A DNA stretch of 64,000 nt from Ophthalmolycus amberensis (lineage: Eukaryota; Chordata; Actinopteri; Perciformes; Zoarcidae), in assembly GCA_024529925.1 (NCBI GenBank), contig JAFEUB010001547.1, positions 1-64,000 of the forward strand, given 5' to 3'. Under the pieces are notes generated by a model, which worked only from the letters and a program-made list of their open reading frames with translations, searched no databases and was not told where the DNA came from. This document shows, piece by piece, positions 30,078 through 42,500 of this stretch. The position numbers and the translations under genes were made by a program. Each line of letters begins with the position of its first letter. Positions within the stretch are counted from its first letter, which is position 1.

Positions 30078-33000
30078 AGTATGTATTTTTTGTTTGTTGC
30101 ATCAGACATATGGAGGAAGGCCTTGGGACTATAATTTATTTGGCGCTATCCATCTTACGGGATGTTTTTATGTTCTGCTTTTTTATTGTTGGAGGCTAAT
30201 TGAAATCAACAATTAAGATATTGCTGGAATATGTATCGAATTTACATGATGACAGTTTATAACGCACAGAACACTGTTAATAAACAGGTGCTGAGACTGC
30301 AGGGGCATCCTGCAAGCGAGGTTATCCTTGTACATTGCATGGTCAGTCAAATCTATGACAGTGCACATAGATTTAGATTTATGGTCCGACAGCCAGTACA
30401 ACAGGCACCCATTGGTTTGTGGCCTACGATTTTATTAGTTGAAGGAAGTTCCTTAAACCCGCATTGGCTTCAGGAGGTTGCCGCCTGCTAACCAACACAG
30501 CCCCTTCTTAAATGACACAGGGCTGCTGCTTGCTCTGAAAGCATCCTAACGCCCAGGCTTTAGAATGAGGAGACAGAAATGTCCGTGAAAGTAAATGAAA
30601 AAATAAGTCATTTTTCAGTGCCCTCTAAAATGCATATGATCATTACAAAAATGATTCATATGAATGTGTCATGATCGGTCACCTCTGTGGTTCAGGTGTG
30701 GTTGGGTTGATTCACACAAAAACAATCCTACATATATAATATTTCAGGTGTTTTGGCTGAGGAGCTACACCATGTTGATACATTGTAGCTATGGGTGTGA
30801 ATGATGTGTAACCTTCACACATCGTCGTTCCTGGTCCGTACCGGCAGCAGTGATAAATCTTAAATAATCTGTGTTACTGTTGAAGCTCGTACGACAGCGA
30901 CGTTGACCTGGCTGTGTGCCGAGAGGATCATACCTACGTACAAGGCATGCTGCGTTTCATTTTTTCAATGAATTCTGTTTACATACAAAGCTTACGGTTT
31001 GAAGATTTACCCTATTGTGTGACTTATACATGTATTTTTCAAACAGCTCCGAGCAGCACTTACCCAAGTTTCAACAGTAACACCATGATTGGTTTCACAA
31101 GAGCCCCTTAATCAACACAATACATTGTAAACAGGACTATTTTTTGGGTCGAAAGTAGTTCCACTCAAAGGAAAAGAGCCATTGCTGCAGATGTCTGTAA
31201 AACAGAAATACATGATATAAGCATGAAGAACATAGACTATTCAAATATGGACATACTCTCTGTGACGTCATGCATGGTTTTCCTGAAGAGTTAAAAAAGG
31301 AATGGGCGAAGAGGTGGAATCGTCGGTGGAGATAAGGCTGCTTGGCTGACGCAGTCGAGGAGGCAGCTAGCAGCTAGAGGCCTGAAACCAGCAGCCAAGC
31401 CTCAGTTTTACACAAACTTTAAGCCTTCATACAATTTAAAAAGGGGGAGTTATATTAAAAGTCACCCCCTGTACATTTGTCATGAACAGAGATATTAGCA
31501 AAAGAGACTAAAAACATTTTCAGTAAATTATGGTCCACTTAGAGTCAAATAGGGTAAAATCAGGGTGTGCTTTAGGGCGGGCTTACTGTGATTGACAGGT
31601 CGCTCCCGGTACCAGGAGCAACATGGCGAGGGCCGTAGTCTGGGATTCTATTTGACCTCGTCTTGGCTAGGTCTTGCTTGTAAAAGAGGTTTATTCTCAA
31701 TGTGACTTCCCAAATAAATAAAGGTTATATACAGTATGTTGAGGTCTCCTGCCCTGCTGACCTCCATCGTCCAAGCCATCAATCTCTTTTGGTACCCTTT
31801 CAAACGTCACATTTAGTTAATGAAGGTGATAGCGTGGCCGAGGCACAACAGCTTTTGCACCTACTATGAAGGTATATTTCTGTCTTTATTACACAAATTT
31901 AAAAAATGTTTTGAGAGCAAATTTCTCGCACTGCAATCAAAAATCAAGTTTGTAAGTAAAAATATATAAACAGAGAATAAATTATTTGTTAAGTTTTGCT
32001 TATGAAACTAGAACTTTTGGTTTAAAATCAAAAACCTTTGCTTTCAAAACAAAAACCTACGAGTTGAGTTTGGATGTAGTGGGCGGGGCATACGCTGCTG
32101 AATGAGCCAAGAGTTTCTATTGGTGGGTTCGACTTGGATCCTGGTATCTGCTTCCACTGAAAACACTGACGGGAGGTTACTGTGATGAGCGACATGGAGG
32201 TAAGTTGACATTATATTGCTCTGTTTTGTCAAAATTATTTTAAATGTAGCAGCACTTCACTTTGTTCTCATGTTAGTGTCGTGGAGTCTCTTTTGTGTTG
32301 TCTTACCTTTCTGTATACACCACTTGTCCTAAGGGTCAAAAATGACCCGCCTTCACTAAACCCCTAAAATAAAACAGCTTAATTGCATTTTAAACCCTAA
32401 ATCTATTTTGCATGAAGAAACAACCTGTCATTCATCACAAACTTTATGAATATCTAAGTTTTTCCTCTTCAATCATACAGACTATCGGGTAGTTAGGAAA
32501 TCGACACTGTTTGACAAGCATCACAGTATACACTACACATGTAGTTAAGACTTTTTTGTTTTATTTGGTGTTTTAAGGTGAAAACATGGAAAAAAAACTC
32601 AGCAGACACAGTCCAGTCATTCTTCTCATTCTCTCCATCTCATTTGTAATGTAAGCCTCTGCCATGACACGTAACAGGATACTCCACGAGTCCACTGTGA
32701 GGGACATCGCTCATCAGCAGTTGGATTATGATGGTAAGCACTTTGTAGCTCATGTGTGGAGGTAAAGAGAGAACGGAGATGTACAATCAAGCATATTTAA
32801 AACATGTGGGACACCATTCATTCACACCGATGATGGAGCCCAGACCAAATACAACTGACTGCCTCCACCATAGACACCGAGACCAGGGCAGAACACCCCC
32901 CCAACTCGGTGGGTTAGAAAATGTGGCTTCAGAACTAGACTCTTCTGACAGAAGACTGATAGAGGACAGAAATTACTTGTGTCGTTTATTAAATACGATG

Positions 33001-33894
33001 ACCGTACCCAATACCAGTACCCTTAACGTGATACCAATACCAGTCAAGGGCGTCATTTGATACCCATCATGTGAACGGAAGCATTCAGTTGTGCAAAATG
33101 CCTCCACCACCTCCTATGTTGTATACCTTTGAATGTTTTGGTGGCATCTCGGCACGCTCAACTTCACCACACCACAGACTGAATGGTTTGTAGCTGCTGC
33201 GGTAGTGGGCCAATCGTACGTTGCATTAAATCGAAGAACGCTTGTGATTGGCAGCGAGCAAAACCATCATTATATTTCTAGATCTGGGTATTAAAATGAT
33301 CAAATGCAGGTATCATATGAATGATTTCAATACTACTTGGTACTGGTTTATTTCGGTCGATACCTTAAAGGGTATCCAGTACCGATACCCAGCCCTATTC
33401 GGCCAGCTCATAAAAGATTTAGCTTTTGCTGTTTTCCCTCTCTTGTAGGTTTGTGTAGGGAAATGTCTCAGGGACGTACTTCCTGCATACTTAAATGTCT
33501 GCGGTTTGTTTAGAATGATAATAGAAGATGTGTCTCAATTCAGAGCCTTCCTCCTGGGAAGGACAGTCCATAAAGGAGTATTTCATGCAAGGCTGGATTG
33601 GCAACGTAGCTAAAGGGGGCCACTTCCTCAAAGCTTACCATTGTCAATTTGAGCTTACCTCATTGGAATTTGGTTTGGCAATATGTACCACGTAATCAAA
33701 TGACACGATGAGGGCCCTCAAGAGGATCCTGCTTCATTGATCTTGAGTTCTTGAAGAGCAACCCGTTCGCACTCCCAAATCGTCAAATACCGAGGCTTAG
33801 TCAGTGACCCTCAGCGTCTGAGAGCGACGCACCGCAGCACCCCTAAGCATCGGTATGAGATGCACCTGGCAAGTAACTCCAATGTAAACCCATC

Positions 33895-34235
33895 CATGGT
33901 ATTATTGGACAGTTAGAGCAACTGACTTAGTATGAAGAGCACGAAGGGGAGGAAGTCGGGGTAGATGGATGGGTTAAATAAACTCAGACTTTCACCCAGG
34001 AGACCGCTGTTCGTGTCACATGTGAAAGCAAGTAATTGTTGACTTATTTTATCTTACATAACTTAACTAACGCTGTGTACGTAAGTTACACAACAAACAT
34101 ACTTATTTAAACACAACCACAATTTTTTTCCCAAGCCTCCCCGAGTGCTTTTGTTGCCTAACCCGAATAAAGTAAACCTAAAATCAAAGTAATACTACGT
34201 TAGTTTATATTGAAAAGAAGCTGTATGCATGTAAA
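33895..34235. repeat. Dispersed repeat copy (family with 37555-37925)
   Basis: It shares AGAGCAACTGACT, CACCCAGGAGACC, CGTTCGTGTC, AACCACAA and AAGTAATACTACGTT-type segments in the same order with 37555-37925. Type unknown. Confidence 0.8.
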
Positions 34236-34617
34236 CAAGTGTGGCTACTGACCAAGTGTCAGTGTTTGACGAGTTGGGAGTGAGAATGTGTTGCGAAGAG
34301 GAGTTCTGTGTCAAGATCTAGGCACAACACCCAATGGCCCCCTAGCAAGTTCATCCAGCCATACCTTCAGAGGACTAACCTGCTCCTCTTATTCAGTCTT
34401 CATAGGAATCTGAAATGGGACACAGCTGTGAAAAGATAAGTCTTTTGCATTCTATATTCTTCTTATTGTCACATAAAGATCAGACTCACCAATGCATTAG
34501 TCAATCTACCAATACTTTCTGGATCCTACTGAAGACAAACTATTTTTTTTTTTTAAAGAAAGGCTCACATATTTGTAGTTTAATTTAATAAAATAAATGT
34601 TTTTCCTCAAACAGCTG

Positions 34618-34745
34618 AACACTGTAGTTTTTAACAAATGTTCCTCAAACAGGAGGAAATTGTGCATTTGTTGGGGACTATCTTCAACAGCGGATCCACT
34701 TTTAGTGTTGGTGTCTAGTCTCCAATCGTTTTGGACATCAAAGGA
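34618..34745. repeat. Dispersed repeat copy (family with 63862-63960)
   Basis: It shares CTCAAACAGGAGGAA, GCATTTGTTGGGGACTAT and CAGCGG-GGAT segments with 63862-63960. Confidence 0.8.
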
Positions 34746-35099
34746 TCTCTATGGCACAGAGGAACAAGATATGCCAGGTGTTGGATACTCGCAAAATACA
34801 CGTTAGCAGATACATTCATTGCTGGTTGGGGTCTGCACATGGGATTTGCTGAGAGTAAGAAGAATATAGAATATCACCAACCTTATCATGTAACAGGGTT
34901 ATTAGCATGGGCAGTGACAGCCACCATGGATTGAATAGACAGAAGAGGGCACCAACTGCAGAAACTTAACCAACAAAACATTCCAAGGCAAAAGACATTA
35001 CGCCATTGGCCACACAGTTCAGACTGGAAAATCATTTGTGGCTGGGAGGTGTGCAAGAACACACGCAAAGACAGCGTCAATGAGAAGAATAAATCTTAA

Positions 35100-35396
35100 G
35101 GCCCGGTCACGCCACAGAGCGGCACGGCAAATATCATCGCACGTCCTAGTAAACAAATGTTGTGGAGGAGTTTAACCTTGCACACAGCCATTGGGCTCTG
35201 ATAGCTTCTTTTGTTTTGGACTCTGATCTCTGAATTCACTGAAGGTTAACGACCCGTGTCAAAGTTCACCCAAAATTGATGCCAAATATTTGGGCAAATT
35301 GACTTTGCCCCAGCAAGCTAATCCACCGAGATTCCATTAAAAGTAATTCATTTTGCCACAGATTTGGGCTGTTTTATTTCTGGGCGTGACCGGACC
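35100..35396. mobile_element. Miniature inverted-repeat element, TTAA-type
   Basis: The left end GGCCCGGTCACGCC and right end GGCGTGACCGGACC are imperfect inverted repeats about 297 bp apart. The left flank is TTAA (35096-35099) and the right flank is TTCA. This suggests TTAA target duplication with one later mutation, as for piggyBac or Kolobok MITEs. No coding capacity. Confidence 0.75.
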
Positions 35397-35666
35397 TTCA
35401 CCGATTACAACTTTTACCAACTCTAATTGTCTCAGTTTCTGTTGTTACTTTAGAGCGATATTGTTCTTGATTGGATTCTTAGAGGACAGACGGTGTTTGC
35501 TCTTCCTCACACATGGCAGATAGGAGTGGCTGCAGGGTGTGTATTCTTCTGTGGGTGTGTTTTGTCACCGGTGGTGACAGCGGACAGTACAGTGTTTGGG
35601 GACAGCATTGAGATTTTGGTGTCATTGGTTCCCTGGTTTCCCTTTAAGCTTGACAGCAGCAGAGGT

Positions 35667-35672
35667 TTTATT
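35667..35672 (-). terminator. Possible polyadenylation signal of tjp2
   Basis: Minus-strand AATAAA lies about 765 bp past the tjp2 stop codon. It is the first canonical hexamer noticed. Weak call. Confidence 0.3.
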
Positions 35673-35881
35673 ACGGCTGGGCGGCTGAGGGGCGGAGGAA
35701 AGACAACCCGAACCGCACGGGACTAAGAAAGTAAAAGGCACTTCAAAAAATTTGAACAAATTTCCAGTGTTACTAGATGGACTATATATAGACATAGATA
35801 TATACTGTATGTATACACAGGCATTTTCATATATGAAGGAATGCAAAGACAGAGTATAAACACTTGACTTTAAATACATTT

Positions 35882-35908
35882 TTTATATATATATATATAT
35901 ATATATAC
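35882..35908. repeat. (TA)n microsatellite
   Basis: Alternating TA run in the intergenic region or the tjp2 3' UTR. Confidence 0.95.
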
Positions 35909-36254
35909 GCTGTATGTAATAATATATATGTAACATTTGTTGATCGTAGCTGGCAATATAGGAGCTTAAAAAAGAAGGGGGTGGATGTGATAAAGCGCAT
36001 TGTGGTTTTTAGGTTTGTTGAGGTTTTTGTGAGGGCAAAACTCGTGGCAATAAGTTTCAGTCGCTGTGCACAAACTGAAGAGTTGCATAGGCAAGAAAAC
36101 AAGTGGTTCATAATCACTCAGTTCGGACCATCAAAAGTCGTACGTAAGAAAGAAACAATCAAATACACCAGAAAAAGTAAAGTGAAGACAGTGTGTGCCT
36201 ATCCAAATGGATAGTAGATTGCTTTAACTTCCATGAGGCAAAAAACAAATTAGT

Positions 36255-36272
36255 CCCCCCCCCCCCCCCCCC
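36255..36272. repeat. 18-bp poly-C run
   Basis: Homopolymer about 165 bp past the tjp2 stop codon, a run of G in the transcript. Confidence 0.95.
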
Positions 36273-36435
36273 TCCCTCCTCAATATCAAAGAAGCGAGAG
36301 TCAGTTCAAAGTCAGCAGCTTGCTTGTGCAGGGCATGATGGAATGGCATGTGTGTAAATAGACTGCATATGCAGTGCACGAGTACATGTACGTCCAGGAA
36401 GGCCGAGGGCCGGCGCAGCTGCCGTGTGCCAACCC

Positions 36436-36583
36436 CTACAGCTGGGTGTCCTGGTACTGGAAGGAGTTGGCGGTGTAGTATCCCGGCCCTGCCTCCTCAT
36501 CCTGCGCCTCCTCTTCGTTGGGGTAGAAGAGACGTCCCTCCTTGGAGGTTTGAGGAGTCTGGTGTTCAGGACGGGAGCTGGAG
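36436..36583 (-). CDS. tjp2: tjp2 terminal coding exon
   Basis: It encodes SSSRPEHQTPQTSKEGRLFY, an acidic segment, then PGYYTANSFQYQDTQL and stop. The acceptor CCTTCCAG was chosen because it keeps the frame. The last residues TQL resemble a class I PDZ ligand, like TEL of mammalian ZO-2. Confidence 0.87.
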
Positions 36584-39500
36584 CTGGAAGGCCACGGACA
36601 AAACAAGTCGTACTGAGTCATTCACCTCTTCAAGTTCAACCTGTGCTTCTCTAGCCTTGGCAACATTTGCGGATGGACAATTTGGCAAATTCGGTCCATC
36701 ACTTTTGTACAGGCATGAATACCTCAACGACTATTGGAAGAATTGTGTACAAACATTCATGGTTCCCAGATGATGTATCCGACCGATATATATTGACAGC
36801 GGTTGTCATAGAGAACTGTGAAATTTGCTAAAGATATCTATGAGCCCTTGAGGATCATTTCTAATGACTTTGGTGAGCCCCGACTTTTCCATAATGGTGG
36901 AATGTCACTCTGCTATTTCTAGTTGTCTGGCTGTTACCTTGTTGTGTTTGAAGGCAGTCTGAGTCTAAAGTCTGTCATTACTAAGTCCTAACATCTTTAC
37001 ACTTTCAATACAGGATACAAACTCCTTCAAATGTTTCTGGGAAAGGCCTAGAACACTTTAGATAACTCTGTATTGATATTGCCTATCAGTTGAGTTTACC
37101 AAGAACCTGCAGTTTAGTCATTATGTGCAGGACCAGATCACCCTGTTCTCACTCTCAACTAGTCCAAAACAGCTGCATGGTCAGTTGCACCTGATTCTGA
37201 GGCAACTGCATATAAGAAGTGGACATAGTCATCAGTGACGTCACCCATTGGTTTGTGGACTGCCGTTTTGAAACCTCTGCGATTTTGTTGTCGCCATCTT
37301 GGATTACGGCCGTCGCCATACGGCTCTGGTCGTGGCAGCGACATGTCAATCCCAGTAGCCCCGCCCTAAAGCATCCCCTGCTTTATGGTCTGTTTGACTC
37401 TAAATGGACCTAAATTTACTAAATGAACATCATGCTGTATTGAAGAAGACTTGAAGCTAGAGATTGAGACCATAAACTCATGTTTACACCTTCCGCATTG
37501 GCTTCACTCGGTAGAACCAGAGGTTGCCACCTGCTTTCAACTAACCCCAGTGCAAATCCATTCTTTGTCATTACTGGATAGTCAGAGCAACTGACTGACG
37601 TAGTATAAAGAGCCAGAAAGTTTGCTTATAGGAGGAGGTAAGGGGGGATGGTTTGGTTCAAGGAAACACAGGACTTTCTCCCAGGAAACCACCGTTCGTG
37701 TCCCGTGTGAGAACGAAGTCAACAGGGACTTATATAATCTTACTTTTGTCACGTAATTTACATACTTAGCTAATGCCGTATAAGTAGGTAACATAACAAG
37801 CCTACTTATCTTAGCCCCAACCACAACCTTTTTCCTAAACCTAACCAAGTACTTTCGTTGCCCAACCCTAATTAAGTAAAGCTAAAAACGAAGTAATCTT
37901 ACGTTGGAAGTATATTTTGAAAAGACACTATACATGGAACAAGCGTACACTGACACGCCCAAAACTGATGCTAGAGGGGTAACTAGAGTGTCCTAGTTTG
38001 AAGAGTAGGGCACAGACCTGGCTGCCGTATTTGAGAAGTTGGGAGTGAGATCACAGTTGGCAAGATACCTTGTTTTCCAGATGACCCAACATAAATCCTC
38101 TTCGCCCATTCAATAGGGGGGCTTTTCTACACTGTCTCACAATATGTCAAAATGGGATTTGGAGTTTTTTGTCAATTGGATTAAGAACTACGAACAGTCA
38201 GACAATTTATCTGGATCATATCTAAACCACTTTATTTGGATGTCACAAATAGTAGCCTCATTGCACAAGAAAACTGAGTGACCACAATTGCAGCAAGTAC
38301 AGTCGATCAATTGTAAAGCAGGAAGTGGGTCTGGCAACTGTGATGGATGTTGGCAACAGAAAGTTTTGGTATTCATTTTACTGACTGTTTCTGGCCCATT
38401 GAAGCTTGGTGATTGGACTGATTCTAAGCAATGTGGCTATATTAATAGATGGTAAGAAAGTGACTTGGTAAGTGCAATTACATAAAAACATATACAAACT
38501 ATTCAAATTAAAAGTTGTACTAAACCAGAACGTCACCATATTGAAAAGATAACCATCACGCTACACTTCAACCTAAATAGGTTAACCATTCAAATAAATA
38601 TTCCAATTATACAGTTATATATGCTTGTCAGCTTGTCACAAGTAATAACATACTTGTGTTATGAAATATATGTATGTATGTTATGTGTATGACTTATAAA
38701 TGGTCGTTAGAATACGATTCATTTTCTACTGATCAATCTATAGTATATTATTTTATAAGACCTTCCCTGATTTTTAAACAACCACATCTTTCAAACTCCA
38801 CTCCTCTAGTTTGTCTGAATGTGTAGTCTCTAAGCCCCGAACTGACATGACCCTGATGACATCACTCATTTATTTGGACCTGACAAAGCTCTGCACGAAA
38901 AAAACATTCTTCAGTGCATTACACAATATACTGCACATGCAGTGTATTGAATGCATGCCAGTGCCTTAGATCTGCTTCGTATGTAGCATAAACTTAAAGC
39001 TGGGGTAGGCAGTTTTTTTTGGGGCGTCTAAATTCAGGCGGTTTTCAGGCTTCATAAGGTCTGTAGCCCTTGACGGGAGACTTTGGCCAATCACAGGATG
39101 CTCCAGATGGTGGTGGAAGTCTGATTCAATGGCGGAAAAGTTGCTATTCCAGCATTGGCAACAACTGTCTACACTGTAAAGCAACCCCCCCCAAAAAAGG
39201 AAGACTGGCTTATCTAAAATCAAGTCTGATGCTGCTAATAGTTTATAGCTTCTGCTTATTGCAGCCAAAGGCACAGCAGCGGCTAGCTCACAGCAGCTAA
39301 AGGCTGCGGCTAGCAGAAGACTAAACTACGAGCAACATGTTCTCTCTATCTCTCCAATAGTTTAGCCTTCTGCTCGAGTTCACCGCTTGCGAGACCCTCA
39401 AATCACAGTTTGTCGTCCCCAAGGGCTTTACAAGAGAGGGGAGAGCTGCCTTTTCCAGAAAAGTGCTTACCCTCTGGTTACCACTTAAAATACAATAAAG

Positions 39501-42500
39501 GTTTACAGTTATTATGAAAACCCTTTGTTGTTACTATTTATGTGCTGCATTTTGCCATTTAATGTATTTACATTCTCTTTAAAGTAGTTTTTATTGTTAG
39601 CGGTGGAGTCTGCATTCAGATTGCTTTCACTCCAGGCGGCAACCTTCGGTTCTTCTGAGTGAAGCCAATGCGGAATGCGTCTTAGAAATTGCATTCTCTC
39701 TACTGACCAGCAGGGGGCGACCCCTGCTGGTTTTGATGGCGGATCAGTTTTCAAATAGTGCAGGTAGTGATGGAACAGTGAGCTGTGAGATGAAGAGCTG
39801 CAGGAGACATGACATAGCAACATAATCAACCCCTCTTACTGTGTTATGGCTGTGCATGCAGCATGAAATCAGATGGAGTTTGATTATTGCGTGATGGAAA
39901 AAATGCCAATTACTGATTTCTCTATTATAACAATAAACAGACAAACCAGCTGCCCTTCTGTTGTAGTTCTGCCAAAGCTGTAGTAAACCACAGGTATTTC
40001 CATGTCAACCAGGAACGGAAATCTTAAGAATTACAACTGCAAAGACCTTATATGTGTCTGTTACTTCTGGGGTCCTTAATAATGTCAGCTGAGTGGTGTT
40101 AGGTTGCACTATCAGTGACATCTTGTAAACTGGGAGACATGGCAAACACACAACTATGCTGAAGTACACACTCACAGCGGAGCTTGGAAACGGCCGTATG
40201 GCAGTAGGGAGCCTACCCGATCGGCTGCGGGCGACCGTGATCCAGCTTGGCTGTCTTCAGAGGAACAGCATAGATGTCTGGATGCTTCTGAGCAATTTCC
40301 AGCTGGGAACAAAGATTAGTTGATGAAAGAGAAAAAAATAAAGTCAAAAATAAAAAGACTTTAAACAAGACATATCGCAGTCTGTAAGTGTTTCCACTTT
40401 CTAACAGATCTTGCTAAAATGAGAGTACTGTGCAAATAAAATAAAAAAACACTGCAGCATATATCTCTACAAATATAAACTTAACTTTAAAAGTCAGCAT
40501 CACACAGTTTAAATCAGTGTCTTACATACAGGAGGGATGGGGTCTGGGGCACATATAAGGTGTTGTAGTACTGTATATGTGAAAAATGTTCTATAAAGCC
40601 TTTATTGTTCCCAAGGGACCTGTGTGAAGTCTGATAAATGTCCTCAAGTGAAGTCACTTGAGTCAGCGTTGGTTTGGTCTGAGGACTACAAGTTTAAGAG
40701 TGAAAACAATCTATCAAGGATCTTGTGCATACAGATAAATATGTTGTGACCAGGCTGAACCAGGTCTGAAAAGTGAAGCCAGTGCGGAAGTGCCTTACAC
40801 CTGCATTCTTCTAATGGCCATCAGGGGGCGACTCCTCTGGTTGTATAGAAGTCTATGAGAAAATGACTCTACTTCTCTCTTGATTTATTACCTCAGTAAA
40901 CATTGTAAACATGAGTTTATGGTCTCAATCTCTAGTTTCAAGTCTTCTTCAATACAGCATGATGTTCATTTAGTACATGATGGTCCATTTAGAGTCACAC
41001 AGACCATAAAGCAGGGTGATGCTTTAGGGCGGGGCTACACAGTGATTGACAGTTTGCTACCATGGTGTTTCAACGTTCTGCGTGTTGTCCAGGTTTTGTC
41101 TCAGAACTTTAACCCTTTCACAGTGTGTTTTCAGTTCATGAAAGTTATTTGTAACATTTGTCGCCTAAAAATGTCTTATTCAGCATTCAGTGATGAGCAC
41201 TGAATGCTCAAAATGGCCAAAATGCCAAAGACGAGGCTTCGAAAACCATAGTCCACCAACCACACGGTGGTTTTTGGGACTCTTGATGAAATCTTTAACA
41301 ATGTGACACCTTAAGGTTTAATCATATAAGTATGTGCTCAAGACCTAATCCCTCCAGATGTGATGTCCTACATGTATGCCGTTTTTCTCTGCACATCATG
41401 GACAACAATACTCTTTACCCACTTAACTGGTCTGTATTTGGCTCTCTATGTTGTGAGCCAAGTTGATCAAGCCACTGGTGACACAAGGTACGAAAGAAAT
41501 ATCGTGACTAGCTGAGAGAAATACTGTTTCATCACCATACTAATCTGATATACATTTACTTCACCCACTCCTTTAGCATCTAGTATGCCGTACTTGTACA
41601 AACTACGATAAAACGTGCTGGTATATGCTCTAAAGAGGTAGAGGCATACATCTGCAAAGTGATCAATTAGTAAAATCCTACAGAACTGATCTAACAGCCT
41701 GCCTTCAGTTGTGCGTAATACACCTCATGATACTACAGACGACCAATAGGAACACTGAGCTATGCCCACCCTGGCGTTCTGCGCCTCCTGCAGTTCCAGC
41801 AACCTCTGGGCTCGGGCGAAGTGGTCCATCTTCTCGAAGGCCTTGATCTTCCCCAGGAAGGACCTCAAGGACGGATCGTCCACGGGGTTGTCCCTCGCCG
41901 CCTCCTGCTGCTGCTGCTGCTTACAGGCTGCCAAGGTTGCACCGGGCAGAGCCGCAGGCGAGCGAACTGCAGCTTCCTGCCGCGGTCCCGCAACCGCCGG
42001 GCTTGGGCGCGGCGGGGGGTTGGAGCGCTCCCGGGGGCCACAGTTTGCCGCAGGGGCTGAAGTGGTGAGCTGGCGACGGGGCCAAGGAAGCGGCGGAAGA
42101 ACGGGAGATGAGGGGGGGAGGGTCGTTGTTGCTGCTGCTGGCGGGGCTGCTGCTGGAGGGGGAGTCGTAACTTCGGCTGGAGCTGGGGGGCGGAGGGTGG
42201 TGGTGACGGTGGTGATGGTGCGGGTTGGCGGAGCCCGTCACGAGGATCGGATCGTCCCTCAGAGACAGTTTGACCTGACCAAGAAGGGGAAGCGTTAGAG
42301 CCAGAACAGATGGTGGACCTCACAGTCCTTTTATAATAAGCAAAACCATGGAACAGAAACTAAGGAGAAACTCCTTAATGCAGCCACTGTGCTCCATACC
42401 GAGTCTATAATCTCTGAAACAACTACAACCGCCTCAGCTTTGATGGCTCTCTCTGGGTTTACTGCAGCAGGTAGTCCCTCTGAGGGCTAAAATCTGATTT

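Larger units (their letters stand above)
29401..36435. other. Intergenic region between tjp2 (3' end) and entrep1 (5' end)
   Basis: About 7 kb without a recognisable gene. It holds the AT-rich minisatellite, one R1-type repeat fragment near 31530-31640, sequence near 32950-33395 ending in GTACCGATACCCAGCCCT (an end seen on common vertebrate DNA repeats), repeat copies at 33895-34235 and 34618-34745, the TTAA-flanked element, a TA repeat and an 18-bp C run. Confidence 0.65.
36584..40216 (-). other. tjp2 last intron
   Basis: The 3.6-kb intron contains copies of the dispersed families at 37206-37540, 37555-37925 and 39602-39735. No gene was recognised. Confidence 0.65.

Noticed and set aside
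29798..30109. Ile/Tyr-rich ORF of 103 codons
   Set aside because: It is an artefact of the AT-rich minisatellite.
41762..42298. 178-codon plus-strand ORF
   Set aside because: It is the antisense shadow of the GC-rich tjp2 exon, which matches ZO-2 on the minus strand.
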